A stretch of DNA of 47,005 bases from Paenibacillus tyrphae (GCF_000722545.1 NZ_JNVM01000059.1:1-47005), one strand, 5' to 3'; numbered from the stretch's first letter, positions 1 through 10,024 are shown. Notes: generated from the sequence alone by a model not told the origin. A program made the numbers and translations.

Positions 1-793
1 CTCAAGGTTATGCGCGCTGGACCATACGTCTGTTGACTCGCCGGGTGATCGAACTGAATATTCTGGATTCCGTCGAGAGACGATTCGCACGACGTTAAAA
101 AACGAAACTTAAGCCTCATCTAAAGAAACAATGGTGTATTCCGGCCAAATCCAGCAGTGATTTGTCGCGCGGATGGAGGACATTCTGGAGACCTATGCGC
201 TCCCCTACGATCCTGAAAATCCGCTCAACTGCATGGATGAGCAGCCCGTCCAATTGTTGGATCATTCGCGTCCGCCAGAACCGATGAAGCCCGGGAAGGT
301 ATGCCGGGAAGATTATGAGTATGTTGCGAAAAGGTAGTTGCAGTCTGTTCTTGTTTACCGAACCGTTAGCCGGGTGGCGCCATGTCCGAGTGAGTGAACG
401 ACGGACCAAATCCGATTGGGCGGAACAAGTTCGCGAGATTCTTGAGGTTCATTATCCCAAGGCGAAGCGCGTTAGGCTCGTCATGGATAATTTGAACACC
501 CATACGATTCGTCGTTGTATGAAACGTTCACTCCCGATTTAGCGCTGTCCTTGGCCAAACGTCTTGAGATCCACTACACCCCTAAGCATGTGAGTTGGCT
601 GAACATCGCTGAAATCGAACTGAGCGCCTTGACGGTGCAATGCCTGCACCGCCGAATCAACTCCATAGAACAATTACAGCGAGAAGCAACGGCTTGGGAA
701 GCGGATCGCAATCAAGCTCAAAAATCAGTGCACTGGCATTTCACCACCGAGCAGGCCAGAGGAAAATTAAAACATTTGTATCCTGTAATTTGA
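1..793 (+). pseudogene. IS630-family transposase, decayed (left copy)
   Basis: Conceptual reading across several frames gives an IS630-family DDE transposase. From about 120 it has KKQWCIPAKSS and MEDILETYALPYDPENP, then the VMDNLNTH motif near 482-500 and a C-terminal block IHYTPKHVSWLNIAEIELS near 570-630 carrying the last catalytic Glu. The frame breaks at least near 100, 150, 335 and 530, so no full-length protein can be made. The 5' end lies outside the window. Relative to the inverted copy at the other end of the window it lacks one A in the poly-A tract near 99-104 and one A near 158. It is a dead insertion sequence; family assignment is confident, subgroup is not. Confidence 0.85.
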
Positions 794-839
794 TTCGGTC
801 AATGTACTAGGAACAATCCGCACAGCGTAGCGACGCAAG

Positions 840-1116
840 GATTGGCGTGGTGCAACCATCTGTTTGCGATCGAGTAAAAGCTAAAAGAAACCAAGCCTGA
901 GGAACGACTGGATGCGCGTAAGGAGCAAGCCAACTGGTTTGGATGGCTACTATGCCCTGTTGCGTCAGCAGAGGTTCCAGACGATGCCGAAAAGCCTCTT
1001 GGCTCAAGCCATCCACTACAGCTTGGGCCAGTAGGAGAAGCTGATGCCCTTTATGAAGGACGGTAGTCTGGAACTCGAAAACAACGCAGGGAACGAGCGA
1101 AATCTCTCCGGTTAAT
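840..1116 (+). pseudogene. IS66-family transposase C-terminal remnant
   Basis: Plus-strand reading gives pieces such as EQANWFGW, LLAQAIHYSLGQ, a stop codon, EKLMPFMKDGSLELENNAG and NERNLSG. This matches the C-terminal part of IS66 TnpC transposases, where the usual pattern is a Q-W-E-K-L stretch followed by DGRLELDNNRAER. A stop replaces the usual Trp, frames shift near 930, and nothing upstream of about 840 fits the family. It lies directly after the IS630 remnant, so this end of the region has taken repeated insertions. Confidence 0.7.
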
Positions 1117-1193
1117 TCTCCTCTAACCATCCCCCCTCAGACTTCCGAGAGTCTACTATAAATCAAAATCGTTAAAAATGTTGCCCTTGGATA

Positions 1194-2180
1194 TTAGCTT
1201 AATTTAGTTATCATTTCTTCAAATAATGACCTTTCAATCATAGCTGTTTCTTGGAGTATATTGGTAATCCTCTGAATAGCACTTTCTTTTTTTGTGAATA
1301 GATACTTCATTTGCAAATTTTTTGAAATTTTTATATTGTTATTAATAATATTAAATTCTTCAAAAAACTTATGACTATCTTTTAGATATCCATGTCTTCC
1401 TAGATATTCAATGCGAGATAACATGCAATTTTTGTGCTCACTTAGAAAATGTATTGAGCGGATATCGTACTTAACTCGTTTTTCTAACAGTAATTTAAAA
1501 TATCTAATTAGATGATCATATGTATCTAATCCAAACACGTGATCAGAAAAATAATGTCTTTCGTCCAATTGCAGTAATCTAGATGAAGTGTTTTTAGAAT
1601 ACAAATAGTCAATAAATGCTTCTTTAATAGTAGCTACAGAAAAATCATAATGAAAGTTATTTTTTAAAGTATAAGGCAAAATAAAGTTGTTCTTAATATT
1701 AAAAAATGCTTTTTCAAAATCATTAAAACTGGTAAGAGACTGACCAAAAACCCCCTTATTGTCATAACCAATCGTATTATATGTCTTATTTGAACGATTA
1801 TAGCCAAATATTAAGATATCATGTTCTAAATGAAAGGTCTGAAATGCTTCCCTTTTTGGTACATAGAATTCATCAACTATGGCGAGAACATAATATCCCT
1901 GATCAATATAGTCAATTATTATTTCATTCAAATCTATCCCAAAAGAAGTAATAGATTTATGATTTATTTTATCAAATTCAAACCATGGATTTGTTGTATA
2001 CCACGCATAAGGTTCGTAGAATGACACTAAAATGTCATTAGGGTTACAAAATAATTGAATAAAATGACTATATAACCAAGGTGAATAATCTTCGGATGTA
2101 CAAATAACGGATAATGGATATGCAAAAAATTGGTATCCTTTGATAGGTGGAATGCAAATAGGTAATACTTTCTCTGACAT
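1194..2180 (-). CDS. BtrH-like protein (C39-peptidase-like fold), 328 aa
   Basis: Resembles the BtrH N-terminal-domain family. In butirosin biosynthesis BtrH moves an acyl group from a carrier protein to the aminoglycoside amine. The family signature is visible as GYYVLAIVDEFYVP (about 95-108) followed by HDILIFGYN with a conserved His at residue 120. The N-terminal Cys expected just before the first helix is not in the aligned place (FFAYPLSV there), so classic Cys-His catalysis may be lost. The start is ATG after a GGGAGAG ribosome binding site. It is the last gene of the biosynthetic strand, separated by about 560 bases from the previous gene, and is closest to the divergent 344-aa protein at 39814-40848 (shared PWLYS/AWLYS and IQL blocks and a similar C-terminal helical half). 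Function is inferred from family only. Confidence 0.65.
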   Translation of the reverse strand: MSEKVLPICIPPIKGYQFFAYPLSVICTSEDYSPWLYSHFIQLFCNPNDILVSFYEPYAWYTTNPWFEFDKINHKSITSFGIDLNEIIIDYIDQGYYVLAIVDEFYVPKREAFQTFHLEHDILIFGYNRSNKTYNTIGYDNKGVFGQSLTSFNDFEKAFFNIKNNFILPYTLKNNFHYDFSVATIKEAFIDYLYSKNTSSRLLQLDERHYFSDHVFGLDTYDHLIRYFKLLLEKRVKYDIRSIHFLSEHKNCMLSRIEYLGRHGYLKDSHKFFEEFNIINNNIKISKNLQMKYLFTKKESAIQRITNILQETAMIERSLFEEMITKLS

Positions 2181-2237
2181 ATATTAAATTCTCTCCCACT
2201 ATTAAGTATTGTTTTCACCTGTTTTCTACTTATTCTT

Positions 2238-2463
2238 TAGATTTCAATGTTGAAAGTCTAAAAGATTCAGATGCTGATATAGAGAATTGTATATTCAGCG
2301 ATTTTTTGTCAGATCACGTTAATGGGGATTGAACTAGAATTTACAAGATATATTCATTTGAAAATGGTATTATTTATTCCTTTGTATAAAGACACGAATA
2401 AAGATTGCATTTCCATAGTTAACCACTGGAAAACAGACATTCTTGTAGAATATACAAATTGAC
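2238..2463 (+). pseudogene. Decayed plus-strand gene tail, unknown function
   Basis: A plus-strand reading gives a protein-like stretch: FNVESLKDSDADIENCIFSD, an in-frame stop near 2329, TRIYKIYSFENGIIYSFV, then a one-base frame change near 2385 and KDCISIVNHWKTDILVEYTN ending at a TGA at 2461-2463. A strong terminator begins immediately at that stop, which supports a real former gene. No family recognised. It sits in the otherwise empty stretch between two minus-strand genes. Confidence 0.4.
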
Positions 2464-2506
2464 TTCACTCCTTTGGGTTTTATAGCTGGGGTGAAGTCAA
2501 TTTTTT
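2459..2506 (+). terminator. Rho-independent terminator
   Basis: The ten-base arm TTGACTTCAC (2459-2468) pairs with GTGAAGTCAA (2491-2500) and is followed by TTTTTT (2501-2506). It would stop plus-strand transcription of the decayed gene ending at 2463. On the minus strand the same stem lacks a good T run (ATTTG), so operon transcripts could read through towards the BtrH-like gene at 1194-2180. From 2507 to 2743 I see no gene. Confidence 0.8.
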
Positions 2507-2743
2507 ATGCCCAGAAATCCTTGGTTTATATAAAAATCGGTCAGTCCTCCTCCTAAAAGGATAGGGCTTCTACTTTGGTTACGGCAATTCGAAGGGTAAA
2601 GTTATCGGGTGAATTTGAACCAAAAGATAAAGTAAATAGAATGCTTTTCACAAAAACAACGTATTAAGACAAATGGTGAGAATGTCCCACAATAGATCCA
2701 GGATTACCTGTGCAAGTCCTTAAACTGATGAAAAGGATAGAAA

Positions 2744-3697
2744 TTATTTCAGTTTATGAAATACCTCGTTTATGTGAGGGAGCTCTTCGTCATTCATATT
2801 CGATATTATGAAGTTACTTACGCCCATCTCAAAATATTTTGATAAATAAGATCTAACTTGATCATAGCTCCCTAGTATCGTTGGACCAAACGGACCAACA
2901 GAAGGGAAATAAACGTCATTTTCCTCAATCGCAAATTGCCAAGATTTTTTTTCTTGGGCTTTGGCGATCTGGGACATTCTGAAATTATATCGTTCGTGAG
3001 ATTTGGCAGCAGCAACCGCCTCCTCATAGGTAGGCCTTGTTACAATTTGAAGTTTTACACACAGCCTAAGCGAATGAGGCTTCAGCCTATCTATAAAATT
3101 TGCTTTCAATTGGGATAAGCACCTTGGGATAGTAACCGCCACATCCGCAACTTGAGCGATCACTTTGATAGCTTCGACGGAGCCTGATTGCGTAGGGACA
3201 AAAAATTCAGGAATCATCTCACTGGGCACTGCATTTAAGTGCCTGAACTCTGCGTATTCGTAATACTTGCCTTTAAAAGTAAGTGGTTCATTTGAACTAA
3301 GCAATAAACGTACTATCTGTGCAAATTCCGCCAGCCGTTCATACCGCTCATTCTTGTCCAATTTATTCCCTACCTCTTGCAAGTCTTGTAGGGAGTTGCC
3401 GGTAATAAAATTAAGATTTACTTTTCGGTGATAAATATGATAAATCGAATGTATCATCGTAGCTACAGTAGAAGGCAGCATCGTATAGGGCTGCACAGCG
3501 ATCAAAGGAATATGATGTTTCGTATGTTGTATTATAGCTGTGGCGATAACCCAAGGATCCAATGAGGTATGGTGGAAATATACCAAGGAACCCTTGACAT
3601 GATTTGCCTCAAGCGTACTCAAAAACGTGTTAGATTGCTGGATTGCATTTTTATCTTCAACCGTATCATGCGGAATTTGCCAATAGGTACGGATCAA
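2744..3697 (-). CDS. Luciferase-like (LLM) flavin-dependent monooxygenase
   Basis: Bacterial luciferase/alkanesulfonate-monooxygenase (SsuD)-type TIM-barrel oxygenase that would use reduced FMN and O2. The family hallmark is seen as NLNFITGNSLQDL followed by DKNERYERLAEF and PLTFKGKYYEY, and near the C terminus GSYDQVRSYLSKYFEMG. I prefer the TTG start at 3695-3697, eight bases after AGGAG (3706-3710); the frame is open further upstream. It follows the A-T didomain closely on the same strand, so it may hydroxylate the aminoacyl group held on that T domain, as BtrO does on acyl-BtrI in butirosin. It is a paralogue of the monooxygenase at 10025-11029. No flavin reductase is seen in the window, so reduced flavin must come from elsewhere. 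The substrate is inferred only. Confidence 0.82.
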   Translation of the reverse strand: MIRTYWQIPHDTVEDKNAIQQSNTFLSTLEANHVKGSLVYFHHTSLDPWVIATAIIQHTKHHIPLIAVQPYTMLPSTVATMIHSIYHIYHRKVNLNFITGNSLQDLQEVGNKLDKNERYERLAEFAQIVRLLLSSNEPLTFKGKYYEYAEFRHLNAVPSEMIPEFFVPTQSGSVEAIKVIAQVADVAVTIPRCLSQLKANFIDRLKPHSLRLCVKLQIVTRPTYEEAVAAAKSHERYNFRMSQIAKAQEKKSWQFAIEENDVYFPSVGPFGPTILGSYDQVRSYLSKYFEMGVSNFIISNMNDEELPHINEVFHKLK

Positions 3698-3742
3698 GAA
3701 CAATTCTCCTCTCCACGATCTTTTATTTTTTCTCAATTTAAA

Positions 3743-5533
3743 TCAACTTGCGTCTCTAACGTAATTTGCCAGCTCTTCTAACGTAATATTTCGGAATACT
3801 TCAGCCAGCGGCAATTCAACGTTATATTCTTCATGCACTCTATATACTAATGAAATCACATTTAAAGAGTGGCCACCGCTTTCTAAAAAACGATCCTTTC
3901 GGCCTACTTGTTTGATACCCAAAATTTCAATCCATATTTCAGCTAACTTCCGCTCAATGTCATCGATCGGCGCGATATACTGCTGCTGTTCCGGGTCCGG
4001 GAGAGCCTTATAATCAACCTTGCCATTCGCGTTCATAGGCAGCTTATCAATTAGCATAATGTATTGAGGCACCATGTAATCTGGTAGCCGAAGGGAGAGA
4101 AACTGCCGAATTTCTCGGGATGTCTGCTCGTTTGATTCGGAAATATGACTATAGGAATCGATAACAATGTAAGCGCAAAGATGCAGACTGTCTTGATCGT
4201 TGCTTTTTGCAATAACAGCTGACTCTTTTACCTTTTCATGAAGCAAAAGAACGTTTTCCAGCTCATTAAGCTCGACTCGAAATCCTCTCAGCTTGATTTG
4301 ACGATCCTTTCTACCCATAAACTCAATACTTCCATCCTCTAGCATCCGTCCAAGATCCCCGGTGCAGTACATTAAATCATCAGGCTGATTGTTAAACGGA
4401 TTGGGTATAAACTTTTCATTCTGCAATTCTTCATTGTTAAAATAACCCAGGGTCCTGTAGGGCGTCCGAATATAAATCTGGCCCGTTACCCCTTGAACGC
4501 TAAACTGCAGGTTATCGTCTAAAATAGCCACTTTTGAACCCGGAATCGCTTTGCCTAATGGAATATTCATTCGATGGACGTCCCTGGCCGCAATTCGATA
4601 AAATACTTTTGCCAAAGTAGTTTCCGTAGGCCCATATAAACTGACTAATTGAACACGTTCACCCATAACTTCATACCAGCTAATAAGCGTCTTAGGCAGT
4701 ATTCGTTCGCCAGCTAGCATAACGTATTGTAGACTCGAAAAACTATCGCTTGACAGCGTTTTGCCATTTATTAATCTGAATAAACTTGGGGTGCAATGAA
4801 TTAATGTGATTTGAGAAACTTCGATCCATTCCATTAAGCTGTTGCTTTCTAACATAATTTCTTTATTTTCAGGAATGCAGATCGTTCCCCCGGCAAATAA
4901 CGGTACAAAAATATCTCTCAGCACGGGGTCATGGCAAACTCCCGTGAATTGGCTAACCCTGCAATCCCGGTTAATTTGAAACTCAGCGATTTCCCAATCA
5001 ATAAAGTGTACTAGGCTTTCATTCCTGCCAATAATGGCTTTCGGCGTTCCGGTAGTACCCGATGTGAAGAATATATAAATTTTGTCATTGGGATCGAACA
5101 ATATATCCGATTTACCATTGGCATCAACCTGCTCGTTTATTTTAGGATTTATAACTATGGCTTGAATCTCTTTTACGATCTCTTCCTCGAATAGATCAAG
5201 TGTTCCATCATCAGTCAATACATATTTCGTTTCTGTTGCCGCAATCATTGCTTTGGTTCTTTCGACAGGATACGTCGGATCTAATGGAACAAAGACACAG
5301 CCTGCCTTCAATGTGGCTATTATCGATATGATGTGCTGCACCTTATCTTTCGTATAAATCCCAACGAATTCTTCTTTTTGTACACCATGAGATAATAAAG
5401 TATACGCTATTGCTTCAGCCTTTTCTTCCAGTTCTTTGTAAGTAATCTTACTGTTTTTGTACTCGATAGCACATCTAGTACTATGTTCGACAAAGGATGC
5501 TTGCAATCGGGCTTGAATGGTATTCAATAACAC
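3743..5533 (-). CDS. Stand-alone NRPS adenylation-thiolation (A-T) didomain
   Basis: Activates a carboxylic acid with ATP and loads it on its own C-terminal carrier domain. A-domain core motifs: FFTSGTTGTPKA (A3), SLYGPTETT (A5), YCTGDLGR (A7), GRKDRQIKLRGFRVELNE (A8), NGKVDYKAL with the catalytic Lys (A10). The carrier domain has FLESGGHSLN, the Ser being the phosphopantetheine site. The A4 region reads HDPVLRDIF instead of the usual FDxSVW. My manual pocket code is D-P-R-H-M-A-L-L-A-K, which I cannot match to a common amino acid. GGGAG touches the in-frame ATG at 5542, so the GTG at 5531-5533, nine bases downstream, is the better start. NRPS-3 ends in a C domain with no A following, so this protein could complete a split module. 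There is no thioesterase domain. Confidence 0.9.
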   Translation of the reverse strand: MLLNTIQARLQASFVEHSTRCAIEYKNSKITYKELEEKAEAIAYTLLSHGVQKEEFVGIYTKDKVQHIISIIATLKAGCVFVPLDPTYPVERTKAMIAATETKYVLTDDGTLDLFEEEIVKEIQAIVINPKINEQVDANGKSDILFDPNDKIYIFFTSGTTGTPKAIIGRNESLVHFIDWEIAEFQINRDCRVSQFTGVCHDPVLRDIFVPLFAGGTICIPENKEIMLESNSLMEWIEVSQITLIHCTPSLFRLINGKTLSSDSFSSLQYVMLAGERILPKTLISWYEVMGERVQLVSLYGPTETTLAKVFYRIAARDVHRMNIPLGKAIPGSKVAILDDNLQFSVQGVTGQIYIRTPYRTLGYFNNEELQNEKFIPNPFNNQPDDLMYCTGDLGRMLEDGSIEFMGRKDRQIKLRGFRVELNELENVLLLHEKVKESAVIAKSNDQDSLHLCAYIVIDSYSHISESNEQTSREIRQFLSLRLPDYMVPQYIMLIDKLPMNANGKVDYKALPDPEQQQYIAPIDDIERKLAEIWIEILGIKQVGRKDRFLESGGHSLNVISLVYRVHEEYNVELPLAEVFRNITLEELANYVRDAS

Positions 5534-5609
5534 AAGACTCATCTCCCTAGGTTTAATTACTTTTCCTGCTTACAACTCCTCTTCTATACAGAGACTGTTA
5601 CGTAGACAG

Positions 5610-7592
5610 TTACGTCATTGCTTCTTCAACTGCACGCTCGTTTTGAAGCTGTACCATCGTATAATACTTGCCTTTCATACTCATTAACTCATCGTGATTG
5701 CCACTTTCAACAATCTCACCTTGATGTAATACCAAGATATGATCGGCTTGGCGGATGGTAGAGAGCCGATGAGCAATAATGAAAGTTGTTCTATCTTTAA
5801 CCAGTACTTTCAATGCTTTTTGAACTAGCATTTCGGTCTCAGTATCAATGCTAGACGTTGCTTCATCTAAAATCATGATAGCAGGGTTGAAAGCTAAAGC
5901 TCTGGCAAAGGAAATTAACTGTCTTTGCCCGGACGATAAGGTAGTGCCTCGTTCAATGACTTCTTCATCGTAACCATTTGGCAGCCGAAGTACTAACTCT
6001 TCTGCACCAACCTCCCGAATAGCGTACTTTACCTTTTCAAGATCAATCTCTTCATTATATAAACTCACATTAAATTTAATATCGCCAGCAAATAGAACTG
6101 GGTCTTGTTGCACGATGCCCATATATTTTCGTAAAGCTTGTTTGGATATTGTTGTAATATCTTGACCATCAATTGTAATTAATCCTGATGTAGGCTCGTA
6201 AAAACCCATGAGTAAGCTCATAATTGAGCTTTTTCCTGAGCCCGTATGGCCTACAATGGCAATCGTTTCTCCCTTTTTTGCTTCGAATGAGATGTTTTTC
6301 AAAACATATTCGTCTTTCTTATAGGCAAAAGTAACGTTACTGAATTTTACATGACCTTCGGGTCTATTGACTTCGTTGACAGCCGCAATATCCGTACCCT
6401 CTATATCGAGTAAAGAAAATACTCCCTCCGCCGCTATGAACGCCGGTTGAACTTGTGACAACTGTTGGAAAATGCCGTTGATTGGTGCAAAAAGCCTGCC
6501 AAGGTAGTCAATAAAAGCATAAAGCACACCGAAGGAGATTGCCGAACGCAGAGACATATCACCGAAATACCACATCACGGCAACGACGCATAATGCGCCT
6601 ACAAAATTAGATATGTTTTGAGATAATATATTGGATACGCGCAATTGCTTGATTTGATTATCAAACCGTTCCCGGTTCAACTCCTCAAATTCCTCGATCA
6701 CCGCTTGCTCGCGTCGAAACGCTTTGAAGATGGGCATAACCTGCATCGTTTCACTTAGCATGGCATTCATATCGCTTAATCGCGCCCTCATGACTTGAAA
6801 GTAACCCTTGGAATATTTAAGATGCAGACTCATAAGAAAAAAGAATAAAGGAATCAAAAGCAGGCAAACAGCAGCAAGTTTAACATCCAAAATAAATAAA
6901 AGCACATAAATACCAATTAAATTAACACCATTAACCACGAAATTGGACATAAAACTTAAGAAAAACTCTTTTATGGATTCAATATCATTTGAAATTCTTG
7001 TCACGATTTGACCGATTGGTGTGGAATCAAAATAACTCACCGGCAACCGATGAACCTGCTTTATTAAATCCATACGCATTTTCCGTATAATTTCTAACGC
7101 GGCAGACTGCATGAGGTAGTCCTTAAGAAAAGCTAAATACCCGGACATAATAAGCACTATAATATACAGACCAATAAGCAATACTACAGGTAGGGCATCA
7201 TGCTCATAAAAGAAAAAGACATCACTTGACGAAAGCTCCACGTCCTTCGAATCAGGTGAAGTGAGATAAACATGATCATTCACCGTTTTGATATAATATT
7301 TAGGCCATTCGGGCCGTATTTGTCCGGGGTTAACCCAATCCGCCCTGATGTATGCCTTATTCTGAAAGCTCGTCGCAGAAGTTCCATCGGGAACCCCATT
7401 TAATTCTGTCTGGTACCAATGCAATTGCGTACTCGCGTTAATATGTTGGTCTATGATTACTTTTATAATATAGGGGCCGATTAGTTGAGTAACAATTGAA
7501 AGCAGCAATATAATAACGGCCAAAGCAACTTTTTTCCGGAAAAGTAGAACATAACCGAATAGCCTTTTAACCACTGAGGGCCTCTTGCTCAT
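5610..7592 (-). CDS. ABC exporter half-transporter, BmrD-like (with extracytosolic insert)
   Basis: A 660-aa transmembrane-plus-nucleotide-binding half transporter. It has Walker A GHTGSGKSS, signature LSSGQRQ, Walker B ILDEATSS with the catalytic Glu intact, and switch His in IIAHRLST. Between TM1 and TM2 is an insert of about 90 residues (roughly 45-135) rich in Trp, Tyr and Pro. This is the layout of B. subtilis BmrD (YheH), which has an extracytosolic domain there. Its start codon overlaps the stop of the upstream half transporter by one base (TAATG), so the two are translationally coupled and form a heterodimer. Location within the cluster suggests export of, or self-protection from, the peptide product; the family also pumps drugs. 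Confidence 0.88.
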   Translation of the reverse strand: MSKRPSVVKRLFGYVLLFRKKVALAVIILLLSIVTQLIGPYIIKVIIDQHINASTQLHWYQTELNGVPDGTSATSFQNKAYIRADWVNPGQIRPEWPKYYIKTVNDHVYLTSPDSKDVELSSSDVFFFYEHDALPVVLLIGLYIIVLIMSGYLAFLKDYLMQSAALEIIRKMRMDLIKQVHRLPVSYFDSTPIGQIVTRISNDIESIKEFFLSFMSNFVVNGVNLIGIYVLLFILDVKLAAVCLLLIPLFFFLMSLHLKYSKGYFQVMRARLSDMNAMLSETMQVMPIFKAFRREQAVIEEFEELNRERFDNQIKQLRVSNILSQNISNFVGALCVVAVMWYFGDMSLRSAISFGVLYAFIDYLGRLFAPINGIFQQLSQVQPAFIAAEGVFSLLDIEGTDIAAVNEVNRPEGHVKFSNVTFAYKKDEYVLKNISFEAKKGETIAIVGHTGSGKSSIMSLLMGFYEPTSGLITIDGQDITTISKQALRKYMGIVQQDPVLFAGDIKFNVSLYNEEIDLEKVKYAIREVGAEELVLRLPNGYDEEVIERGTTLSSGQRQLISFARALAFNPAIMILDEATSSIDTETEMLVQKALKVLVKDRTTFIIAHRLSTIRQADHILVLHQGEIVESGNHDELMSMKGKYYTMVQLQNERAVEEAMT

Positions 7593-9352
7593 TAAATTGA
7601 TTCCTTCCCATCATGTAATGTTTCGACCTCTAATTTCTGTCGATCGTACTGTTGTTTATACCAACCGTTGCGATACAATAACTGTTCATGGGTCCCCTCT
7701 TCAATAATCTCCCCGTTGTCCAAAACAAGGATCCAGTCAGCATGATTAACGGCCGATAATCGATGCGTTGCAATTAAGGTAGTCTTTTCCCGCCGCTCTT
7801 TTCTAATATTGTGCAAGATATGGTTTTCCGTTTTCGCATCGACTGCGGACAACACATCATCTAGAATCAGAATTTCCGGATTGACTAAGAGTGCTCTTGC
7901 AATTGCGGTTCTCTGCTTCTGACCACCAGAAAGCATGATGCCTCCTTCGCCGATGATTGTATCCCATCCGTCCTTCATTTGATCAATATCTTCTTTTAAG
8001 CAAGTCAAGTCAATGACCCGCTGTATTTCTTCGGTCTTTGCATCGGGTTTGCCTAAAATAATATTGTTTTTTATGCTTTTGGATATGAGCATATAATCCT
8101 GCGGCACGTATCCTATCCAAGCACTCATCTCTTCCAGAGCGATTTTTTCAATAGGAGTGCCCGCAATAAAAAGTTTATCCGATTCGATCGGGTATTGCCT
8201 CAATAACTGCTTGAGCAGAGTGCTTTTGCCGCTGCCTGTCCGACCGACTATTCCTAACGTTTGTCCTCTTTCGAGATGAAAAGAGATTTGCCGCAAACTT
8301 TCGTTCATCGCCCCGGGATAACGAAAGTTGAGGTTCTTCATTTCGATGCTAGTCGGCAGTTCTATAGATACCAAGTTAGCTGCATCCATCACTTCAGGCA
8401 ATTGTTCAAGAATTGAATCTACTCGCTCTACGGAGGCACTTCCGCGTTTAATCATATTGATAAACTCACCGAAGTTCACTAGTGGCCAAATAATTAAACC
8501 CAGATAGATGTTGAACGTTACTAACTGGCCCAGACTGATCTGATTATGAAAGACTAGGTAGGAGCCATAGCCAATGGCAATTGCATAACAAAAACCGATA
8601 ATCGTTGACGTGACAGGTTGAATTAGCGCCCTTGTAAACGCAACCCTACTATTTTTTTTCATAACATCGGCAGTGATAAGATCAAACGCTTGAATGTCCT
8701 TTTTCTCTTGGACGAACGATCGTATAACCCGTAAACCTGAAATCGATTCGAAAGCATGATTATTCATATTGCCGAAAGATTGTTGAGCGATCAAAATCCG
8801 AGCCCTCAAGGTTTCTCCTAAACGGCCAACAATAGAAGTGAGGAAGGGCAAAGGGATTAATGTTACAAGCACCAGTCTGTAATCAATCAATACAATCATA
8901 GCTACCAGCACGATCGAAGTCCCTACGAAGGTGAAAATCATAGAGATGATCCCGCTTCCTGCAGTGCTTGAAATTGCAGAGACATCATTAGTGGAAATGG
9001 CCATTAAATCCCCGATACGATTGCGCTGATAGAAATTTGGTGTCATTTTAGTCAAATGAGTAAACAAACGTGTTTTTAACTGTTTCTCCAATACAATGGC
9101 ACTTCCGAGCAGCAAAGAAAAATAGCAAAAGATCATGAAATAAAGACCTATGGAAAGTGTTGATAAAAAACTTACTTTTTGATAAAGGGTTTCTGCAGTG
9201 AATGTTCCGCTTCTAATCTCATCTATCATATCTCCGATAAATTTTGGAGGAATAAGAAAAAGAAGATTAGCAATACTAAGTAAAGAGGTGCCAATCAAAT
9301 ACTGCATCCACCGCTGTTTGAAAAACCAACGGAGCTTATATAAAAAAGACAT
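7592..9352 (-). CDS. ABC exporter half-transporter, BmrC-like (degenerate ATP site)
   Basis: A 586-aa half transporter. It has six TM segments, a GIVGRTGSGKST Walker A, signature LSGGQKQR, and Walker B ILDDVLSAVDAKTE in which the catalytic Glu is replaced by Asp, followed by THRLSAV. One degenerate ATP site is the rule in heterodimeric bacterial exporters such as BmrCD, LmrCD and TM287/288. Size, gene order and the downstream partner with a TM1-TM2 insert all match the B. subtilis bmrC-bmrD pair (585 and 673 aa). A ribosome binding site (GGTGAAG) precedes the ATG. It follows the GNAT-like gene in the same operon. A B. subtilis-style role in drug efflux is known for the family; substrate here is inferred. 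Confidence 0.88.
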   Translation of the reverse strand: MSFLYKLRWFFKQRWMQYLIGTSLLSIANLLFLIPPKFIGDMIDEIRSGTFTAETLYQKVSFLSTLSIGLYFMIFCYFSLLLGSAIVLEKQLKTRLFTHLTKMTPNFYQRNRIGDLMAISTNDVSAISSTAGSGIISMIFTFVGTSIVLVAMIVLIDYRLVLVTLIPLPFLTSIVGRLGETLRARILIAQQSFGNMNNHAFESISGLRVIRSFVQEKKDIQAFDLITADVMKKNSRVAFTRALIQPVTSTIIGFCYAIAIGYGSYLVFHNQISLGQLVTFNIYLGLIIWPLVNFGEFINMIKRGSASVERVDSILEQLPEVMDAANLVSIELPTSIEMKNLNFRYPGAMNESLRQISFHLERGQTLGIVGRTGSGKSTLLKQLLRQYPIESDKLFIAGTPIEKIALEEMSAWIGYVPQDYMLISKSIKNNIILGKPDAKTEEIQRVIDLTCLKEDIDQMKDGWDTIIGEGGIMLSGGQKQRTAIARALLVNPEILILDDVLSAVDAKTENHILHNIRKERREKTTLIATHRLSAVNHADWILVLDNGEIIEEGTHEQLLYRNGWYKQQYDRQKLEVETLHDGKESI

Positions 9353-9414
9353 AATAACTTCACCAGCCCTTATTCTACGTAATAACTGTTTTACGGAAGG
9401 GATGCCATTGGCTA

Positions 9415-9990
9415 TTACACGGTATCCGCAGCTCTTTTCAACGATTCTTGGATGTCAATAATAACAGGATAAGTACCGAACTCCCCAAAATCAAGTTTCT
9501 TATCTAGCTTTTTCATGACGATTTTATGCTTGAACACTAGAAAACGATAAATCTCTATGTTCATAGCACATATAAAATAGTCAATATGGTGCTGTTTTGC
9601 AATCTTGAAAATAAAATCAACAAAACTGGAAATTAGCCCAATATTGCGTTTATCTTCAACAAATGCTAGTTTTCCAATTTCAAACACATGAGCGTTTTCT
9701 CTGATCGCTAACACAGCTGGATGCGTTGAGAATGGGTAATATAATTCAATATTTGTTTCCACTTCAGGTTGATAAGGCAGCATTTCGAATGTTCCTATCC
9801 CTACATTTCTGTCATCTTTCATCAAAAACCGGATCCGGTTTTTTGATACTTCGGAAACAAATGTTGAGCCGTAAGCTGCCTTAACTACGGAATAAATATC
9901 TTCAAAGAGTTTATTGTCCGCTTCCGTTTTTACCTGAACAAACGTAGGATATGGGGGTTTGGGGCGCTTGTCATTTCCTTCATTGGTCAT
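9415..9990 (-). CDS. GNAT-fold acyltransferase-like protein, 191 aa
   Basis: Layout resembles GNAT-superfamily proteins of the N-acyl-amino-acid synthase/autoinducer-synthase type. A central strand VFEIGKLAFVEDKRNIG (about 105-121) looks like the strand-plus-CoA/ACP-binding loop, followed by helix LISSFVDFIFKIAKQ and strand IDYFICAMNIEIYRFL. No canonical Q/RxxGxG/A motif is evident, so this call is cautious. A good ribosome binding site (GGAGGTAACT) sits just before the ATG. It lies between the monooxygenase and the exporter, all on the same strand with short gaps. It could N-acylate an intermediate or the final product, perhaps with an acyl chain held on one of the free carrier proteins. Confidence in the fold is moderate and in the function low. 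Confidence 0.5.
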   Translation of the reverse strand: MTNEGNDKRPKPPYPTFVQVKTEADNKLFEDIYSVVKAAYGSTFVSEVSKNRIRFLMKDDRNVGIGTFEMLPYQPEVETNIELYYPFSTHPAVLAIRENAHVFEIGKLAFVEDKRNIGLISSFVDFIFKIAKQHHIDYFICAMNIEIYRFLVFKHKIVMKKLDKKLDFGEFGTYPVIIDIQESLKRAADTV

Positions 9991-10024
9991 AGTTACCTCC
10001 TGTGTAATAAAGCTGCATAACCGA

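Noticed and set aside
807..1130. Minus-strand 107-codon frame
   Set aside because: It is the antisense of an IS66 transposase remnant readable on the plus strand.
5610..9352. ClbP/ZmaM-type prodrug peptidase fused to the ABC transporter
   Set aside because: Neither half transporter contains an S12 peptidase SxxK domain; the insert in the BmrD-like protein is only about 90 residues.
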